A stretch of 17,307 bases of DNA from Candidatus Aminicenantes bacterium UBA4085 (GTDB lineage Bacteria; Acidobacteriota; Aminicenantia; Aminicenantales; UBA4085). The first letter of the stretch is position 1; the number at the start of each line of letters is the position of its first letter. The position numbers were made by a program, and so were the translations under genes. Positions 6,984 through 12,440 of the stretch are shown here, piece by piece. The DNA is taken from contig DFYJ01000144.1 in assembly GCA_002383325.1 (NCBI GenBank), positions 34,890 through 52,196 on the forward strand, in the 5' to 3' direction. Below the pieces are notes generated by a model. The model was not told the origin of the DNA, did not search any database, and saw only the letters and a program-made list of their open reading frames with translations.

Positions 6984-8701
6984 TCCAGAAGGGTGCCGGC
7001 CCGGCGCGGCACGAACCAGGACCGTGTTTCGGCCGCCGCCGCGCTTCCGAAAGCGACGATGCAGACGACCACTCCGCCGAGCTCGATCGGCTTTCCGTCC
7101 AAGGACGCCAGGCTCTTGCCGGCCGGAAGCCGCAGCGTCCTTCCCCGGACCGAGGCGACCAGGACGGGATTCATCGGCTCGGATGCGTCGACGGACAGCT
7201 TCGCCCCCGATGTCCGGAAGGCTTCATCCGCCCGGAGGAAGCGCTCGGCGGTCTGGCCGCGCAGGTCGAGGCCCAGGCAGGCCTGGATGTAGAGCGCGAT
7301 ATCGGTGTTCTGGATCACTCCCTCGGGGCGCAGCCCCCGCGGATGGAATCCATAGAGGGCCACATCCTCGCCGCCGTGGCCGGTGAAGACCCAGCCGAGG
7401 CCGGCCCGGCGCGACAGGGCCTGGCCCAGGAAGAGCTCCAGCTTCTTGAAATTCCTCTCCTTGACGACCCCCTCCAGTCCGGGGATCTCGGCCGGCTTCC
7501 AATCGTCGATTCCGAGCAGCTCGGCCGCGATCAGCCGGGCCCGATCGAGGCCGGCCCGGGGATCGTCCAGGATCGTCTCGGCGGCCCGGGTCGGAGTGGC
7601 CTTGGGCCGGCGCATGGCCTCGGCAAAACGCTCCAGGGGCAGGTCGCCGACGTCGGGATTGCCGATGCTCATCCCGCCCGTGCTGTGGTCGGCGGCGATC
7701 AACACGGCCGTCCGGCCGTTTCGCCGGGCGAACTCGAGCGCGGCGGCCGCGGCCCGATCGAAGGCCAGGATCTCCGTGGCCGTGCCGACGGGATCGTTGG
7801 CGTGGGCGCCCCAGTCCACCTGGCTGCCCTCCACCATGAGGAAGAAACCCTTCTTGGACCGTGACAGGATGTTCAGGGCCTTGCGGGTCATGGCCTCCAG
7901 CGAGGGCTCCTTGGCGGGATCGCGGTCCAGGTCGCGCGACATACCGGCCTCGGCGAAGGCGCCCCACAACCGTCCGGGCGGGGCATCCGCCAGTCCGGCC
8001 GAGTCCGTCACGTAACGGTAGCCGCGCTCCGCGAGGACCCGGACCAGGTCCTCCCCGTCCTTGCGGATCTTGGGGTCAAGGTACTTGCGGCCGCCCCCCA
8101 GAACCACGTCCAGGCCAAGATAGACCTGCTGCTCGGCCAGGATCTCCAGGGCGCTTCTCTGGCTGTGGTGGCTGGAGAAGCCGGCCGGCGTGGCGTGCGG
8201 GAACTCGCTGGTCACGACGAGGCCGGTGGCCAGGCCGCGGGCCTGGGCCGCCTCAAGAACGGTGGCTACGGGGGTGAAGGCCTCCGCTTCGGCCAGGGGC
8301 TGGACACCGGGCATGGAGACCTTGCCGGGACGCAGCGAGACCGCGCCGGCCGAGGTCTTGAAGCCTGTGGCCATGGCCGAGGCCGCCGGCGCCGAATCCG
8401 TGATCAGTCCGGTCGCCCAGTAGGTCCGGACCAAGCCGCAGGCCAGGTCGTCGAAGGACAGCCGGTTCTCGCCGGTCTTGACGAACTTGTACCAGCGCCC
8501 CAGCGTCGTCTGGGCAATACCCATGCCGTCGGGGATGAGGAGGATGAAATTGTCGACCCGGAGATCCCGCGCCCGGCGAGGCGGGACGGAGCCAGGAGCG
8601 AAGGACACGCTCTGATCGGGAAGGCCTGGGCCGGAAGCGGCGGCGGCCAGGGAGGCGGCCAGAAGGATCAGCCCGAAGACGCGGGACGGTCTTGTGCGCA
8701 T
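6980..8701 (-). CDS. Alkaline phosphatase (PhoA superfamily), exported
   Basis: 573 residues with a signal peptide (about 1-22; SLAAAASG). It hydrolyses phosphate monoesters outside the cytoplasmic membrane, usually with two Zn and one Mg ion. Motifs in order: Asp58 in LIPDGMG, nucleophile Ser103 in TDSAPAASAMATG, His169 in HATPAG, Glu291/Asp296/His300 in VEGSQVDWGAHAND, Asp338-His339 in AADHSTGG, and His442 in TGHGGEDVALYG. The catalytic and metal ligands of the family appear complete. A C-terminal extension of about 70 residues (504-573) forms a small beta-rich piece that ends the protein. ATG at 8701 has GAGGAG 5 nt upstream. The promoter lies between this gene and the upstream terminator, so it is an independent unit. 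A 13-bp palindrome over the -35 suggests control, perhaps by phosphate, but no recognisable PhoB box is present. Confidence 0.95.
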   Translation of the reverse strand: MRTRPSRVFGLILLAASLAAAASGPGLPDQSVSFAPGSVPPRRARDLRVDNFILLIPDGMGIAQTTLGRWYKFVKTGENRLSFDDLACGLVRTYWATGLITDSAPAASAMATGFKTSAGAVSLRPGKVSMPGVQPLAEAEAFTPVATVLEAAQARGLATGLVVTSEFPHATPAGFSSHHSQRSALEILAEQQVYLGLDVVLGGGRKYLDPKIRKDGEDLVRVLAERGYRYVTDSAGLADAPPGRLWGAFAEAGMSRDLDRDPAKEPSLEAMTRKALNILSRSKKGFFLMVEGSQVDWGAHANDPVGTATEILAFDRAAAAALEFARRNGRTAVLIAADHSTGGMSIGNPDVGDLPLERFAEAMRRPKATPTRAAETILDDPRAGLDRARLIAAELLGIDDWKPAEIPGLEGVVKERNFKKLELFLGQALSRRAGLGWVFTGHGGEDVALYGFHPRGLRPEGVIQNTDIALYIQACLGLDLRGQTAERFLRADEAFRTSGAKLSVDASEPMNPVLVASVRGRTLRLPAGKSLASLDGKPIELGGVVVCIVAFGSAAAAETRSWFVPRRAGTLLD

Positions 8702-8724
8702 GGAGGCTCCTCGAAAGAAGCCCG

Positions 8725-8753
8725 ATGATAAACGATCCGCCCCCTGTCTTCAA
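8725..8753 (-). promoter_or_regulatory. Promoter of the alkaline phosphatase gene
   Basis: On the minus strand: TTGAAG (8753-8748, 4 of 6), exactly 17 bp, then TATCAT (8730-8725, 5 of 6). The palindrome TGTCTT-C-AAGACA (8745-8757) covers the -35 hexamer and is a candidate operator. The expected leader is about 17 nt and includes the GAGGAG ribosome site. Confidence 0.55.
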
Positions 8754-8756
8754 GAC

Positions 8757-8810
8757 ATAAGAAAGGCCCCGTGCCCTCAGCCCCGAAAAGGGGATGCAGG
8801 GAACGGGGCC
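8757..8810 (-). terminator. Rho-independent-type terminator of the outer-membrane protein gene
   Basis: The outer stem GGCCCCGT (8765-8772) pairs with ACGGGGCC (8803-8810). Inner pairs CCCT/AGGG and CCCC/GGGG surround an AAAA-type loop. On the minus strand the stem is followed by TTTCTTAT, a short broken U-tract. It begins 20 bp past the stop codon of the barrel protein and separates that gene from the alkaline phosphatase. Confidence 0.75.
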
Positions 8811-8829
8811 CGCGGCTCCCGAACGTCCG

Positions 8830-9663
8830 TCAGAAGAGGTTGATCTTAATGCCGATGGTGGCCGACAAGCCGCCCAAGTCGAACTTGGACTTCTTGACGG
8901 TATCGTACCCGGTGGGCTCATCCTCAGCGAACACGAACCAGTCACCATCCTCGTCATGGCCTGTCCAGAAGGTCAAATCATCCCACACTTCGTCGACATC
9001 CCAGATTAGAATCCAGCCTTCTTCCGTGAAGGTCCCGTGGACATTGCCCCAGGGAGCGAAGCGGTAAAGAACGTCGAAGACCAGCGAGACCTTACTGGCC
9101 AGCTGGATGTCGAAACCCAATCCCGTCTGGAAGCCGAAAGCGGTGCCGTTCGCTTTGAAGGTGTCTTCAAAATCCCAAAGGAGCCACGCATCCGAGTGCG
9201 CGTACGAAAACGATCCGAAAGCCAGGACCGGCCCGGCGTAGATGTCCAGCTTCATCCGGCTGCCCATCGGCAGGAAGTAGTGGAAGTTCATGAAGATCGA
9301 AAGCGCGGACAGCTTGGGCTCGTAGGTGAGCTCATTGGTCACAAGAGCCATGTAGCTCAGCGCGTCCGTGCGGCTCGCCGAGAAATAGCTGGCCCCGAAT
9401 CCCGCGCCGAGGGACGGCGTGAAGCTGAAGATCATCTCGCCCTGGAAGAAGACGGGCGTGAACGACAATTTACCCATTTCTCCCACAACGTCGGAGTAAG
9501 TGTCGTTGATATACTTCATGTAGGAATCGGCGCCCTTGTTGTAGTCGCTGCCGTTGAGGCCGATCATGGAAACGCCGTAGCTGACCTTGAAGGACAGCTG
9601 GGACGGATACGCCGCGACGGCGACAACCAACAGCAGGGCCGCTACACCGACGAGCTTTTTCAT
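8830..9663 (-). CDS. Outer-membrane beta-barrel protein of unknown role
   Basis: 277 residues. A signal peptide (MKKLVGVAALLLVVAVAAYPSQ) is followed by many short alternating beta strands rich in Gly and aromatics (for example LSFKVSYGVSMIGLNG, MIFSFTPSLGAGFGASYF, MKLDIYAGPVLAFGSFSYA, TAFGFQTGLGFDI). The last strand ends in Phe (IGIKINLF), the usual BAM recognition end. This is the pattern of an 8-to-12-strand outer-membrane barrel of the OmpA/OmpW-like size class. An unusual segment at 211-254 is highly acidic (15 Asp/Glu in 43 residues) with five Trp. It probably forms a long surface loop, or a calcium- or sugar-binding patch (inference). ATG at 9663 has GGAGAG 4 nt upstream. The gene is monocistronic, with its own promoter and terminator. 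Confidence 0.8.
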   Translation of the reverse strand: MKKLVGVAALLLVVAVAAYPSQLSFKVSYGVSMIGLNGSDYNKGADSYMKYINDTYSDVVGEMGKLSFTPVFFQGEMIFSFTPSLGAGFGASYFSASRTDALSYMALVTNELTYEPKLSALSIFMNFHYFLPMGSRMKLDIYAGPVLAFGSFSYAHSDAWLLWDFEDTFKANGTAFGFQTGLGFDIQLASKVSLVFDVLYRFAPWGNVHGTFTEEGWILIWDVDEVWDDLTFWTGHDEDGDWFVFAEDEPTGYDTVKKSKFDLGGLSATIGIKINLF

Positions 9664-9696
9664 GGATCTCTCCTTCGCTTGATCAGACTTGCCTCC

Positions 9697-9725
9697 ACGA
9701 TATGAAAGAAAGGGGGCTATGTCAA
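9697..9725 (-). promoter_or_regulatory. Promoter of the outer-membrane protein gene
   Basis: On the minus strand: TTGACA (9725-9720), 17 bp, then TATCGT (9702-9697, 4 of 6). It lies about 34 bp before the ATG and back-to-back with the promoter of the divergent L,D-transpeptidase gene. Confidence 0.55.
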
Positions 9726-9752
9726 GACGTCAAGCGGATCCGGCCTCGGCCC

Positions 9753-9780
9753 TTGACAATCCCGGCCGGTTGGGGAAAAT
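9753..9780 (+). promoter_or_regulatory. Possible promoter of the L,D-transpeptidase gene
   Basis: TTGACA (9753-9758), 16 bp, then GAAAAT (9775-9780, 4 of 6). The -35 is perfect, but the -10 starts with G and the implied leader is very short (about 14 nt). If real, it excludes the upstream in-frame ATG at 9702 as the start. Confidence 0.4.
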
Positions 9781-9800
9781 CGGGTCAGGGAGGGTCATCG

Positions 9801-11522
9801 TTGCATCTGCCCATCCCCCACGGGATAAAAGAGATTTTCCTGGCCGCCGCCGTCCTGGCCGGGCAAATCCCACCTCCTTTCGCGCCGGCCTCCAGCCGGA
9901 GCGAAATCGCCGGGATCATCCGTGACCGTCTGGCGGCAGCCGCCCCTTCCCGGGGGCTGGTCTGCCACGGCGAGATCCTGGGGAAAGCAGATGCCTTGCG
10001 CCGGTTCTACGAAGGAAGGCTTTATAATCCGGTCTGGACGAGGGACGGAGCTCCCGTGCCCGCCGTCAAGGAGCTGCTCGGCCTCCTGGGCGAAGCCCGG
10101 GCGGACGGCCTGGACGGCGAAGCCTGTCACCTGGGCGGCCTCCGTTCGGCCCTGGCGGGCCTGGACGCGGACGGGCTGGGCGCCTGGTTCGATATTCCCC
10201 TGAAACTGGCCGATTTTGATCTCCTGGCCAGCGACGCCTACCTCCTCCTGGCCTCCCGCACGGCCTCCGGGATGGTCGATCCGGCGGAGGTCGAGCCGGA
10301 ATGGTTCATCCAGGTGCTCCGGCCGGATCCGGCGGAAGCCCTGCGCGCGGCCGTCGAAGACGCCGGCCTGACCGGAGCCTTGGCGGTCCGGCGGCCGAGC
10401 GGACCGGAGTACGCGGGGCTGCGGGAGGCCCTGCGCTGGTGCGAGGACGCTATCGCCCGCGGCGGCTGGCCGGCCGTTCCACCCGGACCCTCGATCCGTC
10501 CCGGAACCGCCGGCCCGATGGTCAAAGCCCTTCGCGAGCGACTGGAGGCGAGCGGGGAACTGGCTCCTTCGGATCCCCTGAGGGCGCCCGGCTCGGCCTA
10601 TCTCTACGATGAATCGGTGGCGGCGGCCGTTCGCCGCTTCCAGGCCCGCCACGGCCTGGCTGTGGACGGCGTCACCGGCCTCGAGACCCAAGCCGTCCTG
10701 AACGTCACAGCCGAAGAGCGCTTGGCCCAGGTCAAGGTCAACCTGGAGCGCTGGCGCTGGCTGCCGCGCGACTTCGGGCCCCGCTATATCGTGGTCAACG
10801 CGGCCGATTTCCGGCTTCGGATGATCGAGGGGGGACGGACCATCCTTGAGATGCCGGTCGTGGTCGGAAAGGCCGCGAACCGGACACCGGTTTTCGACGA
10901 GATCATGACCACCATCGAGATCAATCCGGCCTGGAATGTCCCGCCCACGATCGCCTCGACCGAAATTCTGGAAAACGCCCGGGCCGACGCCGAATACCTC
11001 AGCCGCCTCGGCTACAAGCTGTTGGCCCACTGGGGAGAGGATGCGGCCGAGATCGATCCGGCCGCTCTGGACTGGTCATCGCTCAGCGAGGAGACATTCC
11101 CCTACCGGGTGCGGCAGGCCCCCGGACCGGTGAACTCACTCGGCCGGCTGGCCTTCATGTTCCCCAATCCCTGGGCCATCTACCTGCACGACACGCCCCT
11201 GCGCTATCTCTTCGACCGGGCCTCGCGGTCTTTCAGCCACGGCTGCATCCGGATCGCCCGCCCCCTGGACCTGGCTGTGGAGCTCTTGCGGGACGATCCC
11301 GCCTGGACCAGGGAGGGAATCCTGGCGGCTATCAAGACCGGGGCGAGCCGGGAGGTCCTGATTCCCAGGCCCGTCCCCATTTACATCCTTTATCTGACGG
11401 CTTGGCGCGACGAGACGGGCGCATTCCAGTTCCGCAAGGACATTTACGGCCGGGATAGGACCCTGGCCCGAGCCATGGCCGGCTTGCCGCCGCTGCCGCC
11501 GGATCCACCAGACAAGAAATAG
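9801..11522 (+). CDS. LdtD/YcbB-type L,D-transpeptidase
   Basis: 573 residues from TTG at 9801, which has GGGAGG 7 nt upstream and begins a signal peptide or anchor (IKEIFLAAAVLAGQIPPPFAPA). The ATG at 9702 would put a long charged tail before it and lies upstream of the candidate promoter. Domains in order: L,D-transpeptidase scaffold domain (about 55-225), peptidoglycan-binding domain 1 (about 232-302; SVAAAVRRFQARHGL, VDGVTGLETQAVLN), YkuD catalytic domain (about 328-520). The catalytic motif is complete: His463 in YLHDTP, and His480-Gly481-Cys482 in SHGCIRIARP. The family forms 3-3 crosslinks between meso-diaminopimelate residues of murein in the periplasm. The size fits E. coli LdtD (about 615). 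The next gene, convergent, is a MepK-type endopeptidase that could reverse the reaction. The last Lys codon and TAG stop coincide with repeat element B. Confidence 0.92.
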   Translation: MHLPIPHGIKEIFLAAAVLAGQIPPPFAPASSRSEIAGIIRDRLAAAAPSRGLVCHGEILGKADALRRFYEGRLYNPVWTRDGAPVPAVKELLGLLGEARADGLDGEACHLGGLRSALAGLDADGLGAWFDIPLKLADFDLLASDAYLLLASRTASGMVDPAEVEPEWFIQVLRPDPAEALRAAVEDAGLTGALAVRRPSGPEYAGLREALRWCEDAIARGGWPAVPPGPSIRPGTAGPMVKALRERLEASGELAPSDPLRAPGSAYLYDESVAAAVRRFQARHGLAVDGVTGLETQAVLNVTAEERLAQVKVNLERWRWLPRDFGPRYIVVNAADFRLRMIEGGRTILEMPVVVGKAANRTPVFDEIMTTIEINPAWNVPPTIASTEILENARADAEYLSRLGYKLLAHWGEDAAEIDPAALDWSSLSEETFPYRVRQAPGPVNSLGRLAFMFPNPWAIYLHDTPLRYLFDRASRSFSHGCIRIARPLDLAVELLRDDPAWTREGILAAIKTGASREVLIPRPVPIYILYLTAWRDETGAFQFRKDIYGRDRTLARAMAGLPPLPPDPPDKK

Positions 11523-11544
11523 GGGGACAGTATACGCAATTCCC
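11517..11544 (+). repeat. REP-like element B at the 3' end of the L,D-transpeptidase gene
   Basis: The element reads AAATAGGGGGACAGTATACG and continues to CCC at 11544. It matches element C (minus strand, 16669-16642) at 24 of 28 positions. It has short GGG/CCC ends and a central GTATAC palindrome, so it can fold as a small hairpin. The TAG stop of the gene (11520-11522) is inside it. It belongs to the same general type as RAYT-spread REP sequences (inference). Confidence 0.7.
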
Positions 11545-11560
11545 GAATTCAGTCGTCTGT

Positions 11561-11575
11561 CGCCCGTAGCGGGCG
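11561..11575. other. Short GC hairpin between convergent genes
   Basis: CGCCCG-TAG-CGGGCG, a perfect 6-bp stem with a 3-nt loop, lies between the convergent L,D-transpeptidase and endopeptidase genes. There is no T-tract on either strand, so it is at best a weak bidirectional transcription barrier. Nothing else is seen in this gap apart from element B. Confidence 0.4.
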
Positions 11576-11608
11576 GGGGGAAGGACGATAGCCGCGGGCG
11601 AAGCACCG

Positions 11609-12172
11609 TCACCAGCTGCGGACGGGGCCCACGTCGACGTGGAGGAAGCCGGACCTGGGGTAGTAGCCGACTCCGCCGGATTTGAGCTCCAGGGCCGCCG
11701 TGCGGAGAGCGGCCAGGGGGACGCCGGGCAGGCGGATGTCGACCGCTTTCCCCTGCATATGCAGGCTCTGCTCGGCCACGGCTTTGTTGAATTCCCGCAG
11801 GGAAGCGTTGGTTCTTGGAGATCGGTAGCCGCAAAGGACGGTGAAGGGCGCCTTCCCCCCGACCTTCTCGTGCAGCTCGTAGAGCAGGTCGAGCAGCTTG
11901 GGATCGATCCCCCGGACGTCGCCGTTGATGGGGTCTCGGAGGAGGTGATCGATGGCCGACAGGGCCTCGGGGTCGTAGTACCCGGCCTGGCAGTACTCGA
12001 CGTCGATCGACTTGCGGCTGTTGAGACTGTAGAGCGCCAGGCGGCGGTCGGCGGACAGGATGCGCGGTCCGGCGGAATCCGCCGGAAGCGGCAATAAAGC
12101 TGCCGGCAGGGACAGGAACGATCCCGCGAGAAACACCCCGATCCCGGCCCGTTTTATAAGGCGAATTTTCAT
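11609..12172 (-). CDS. MepK-type (DUF882, M15 superfamily) murein endopeptidase
   Basis: 187 residues. A basic n-region and hydrophobic core (IKRAGIGVFLAGSFLSLPAALLPL) give a signal peptide or anchor. The zinc-peptidase motifs of DUF882 are intact: CGYRSPRTN (114-122), His138 and Asp145 in SLHMQGKAVDIR, then GGVGYYPRSGFLHVD with His178 and Asp180. E. coli MepK, of similar size (about 182), cuts the 3-3 crosslinks made by L,D-transpeptidases and is encoded beside ldtD. Here the gene converges on an LdtD homologue, which supports the same role. ATG at 12172 has only a weak ribosome site (AAGA). The promoter upstream is strong and its -10 box lies inside an inverted repeat, so the gene may be repressed under some condition. 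Family firm; 3-3 specificity inferred. Confidence 0.9.
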   Translation of the reverse strand: MKIRLIKRAGIGVFLAGSFLSLPAALLPLPADSAGPRILSADRRLALYSLNSRKSIDVEYCQAGYYDPEALSAIDHLLRDPINGDVRGIDPKLLDLLYELHEKVGGKAPFTVLCGYRSPRTNASLREFNKAVAEQSLHMQGKAVDIRLPGVPLAALRTAALELKSGGVGYYPRSGFLHVDVGPVRSW

Positions 12173-12193
12173 GGCGATATATCTTATTTATTT

Positions 12194-12220
12194 CAAACGG
12201 CGCCGGATGATACCCGTTTG
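12194..12220. promoter_or_regulatory. Inverted repeat enclosing the -10 box (candidate operator)
   Basis: CAAACGG (12194-12200) and CCGTTTG (12214-12220) form a perfect 7-bp inverted repeat with a 13-bp centre. The TATCAT -10 box of the endopeptidase promoter (12212-12207) lies wholly inside that centre, a position where a bound repressor would block polymerase. Confidence 0.45.
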
Positions 12221-12235
12221 CCTGCGGAATGTAAA
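12207..12235 (-). promoter_or_regulatory. Promoter of the MepK-type endopeptidase gene
   Basis: On the minus strand: TTTACA (12235-12230, 5 of 6), exactly 17 bp, then TATCAT (12212-12207, 5 of 6). It lies 35 bp before the ATG. The rest of the 268-bp divergent gap (to 12440) holds the GATATATCTT repeats. On the S46 peptidase side there is only a -10-like TAGAAT (12379-12384) without a matching -35. Confidence 0.6.
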
Positions 12236-12440
12236 TAGTTGATTATTTAAAGATATATCTTGTTATGGTCGCATTCATCCTCGCAAGGACGTTAGTGTGG
12301 CGGTCCGACAGCCTCGATCCAGGCCTCTGAGCAGCCCGATGGGGTGAAGTCTTGTGGACGGGGCCGGCTGATCCGTTCTAGAATAGGGGGCCGCGGGGCT
12401 CTTGTTCGCCCCAACGCCCAATCTCACTCCGGAGGCCGTC

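Larger units (their letters stand above)
12176..12261. repeat. Paired GATATATCTT sites flanking the endopeptidase promoter
   Basis: GATATATCTT occurs at 12176-12185 and again at 12252-12261. The second copy extends to the perfect 12-bp palindrome AAGATATATCTT (12250-12261). One copy lies just before the ATG and one upstream of the -35 of the promoter at 12207-12235. A nearby AAATA-GTTGA-TTATTT stretch adds to the AT-rich patch. These could be binding sites for one regulator (inference). Confidence 0.4.

Noticed and set aside
9702..9800. ATG start at 9702 for the L,D-transpeptidase
   Set aside because: It would add 33 charged residues before the signal peptide and lies upstream of the candidate promoter. 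TTG at 9801 has a good ribosome site.
9795..11030. Minus-strand open frame (411 codons) opposite the L,D-transpeptidase
   Set aside because: The opposite strand carries intact scaffold, peptidoglycan-binding and YkuD domains; this frame has shadow-type composition.
11561..11580. GC hairpin as a true terminator of the L,D-transpeptidase gene
   Set aside because: The stem is only 6 bp and no T-tract follows on either strand, so I list it only as a hairpin.
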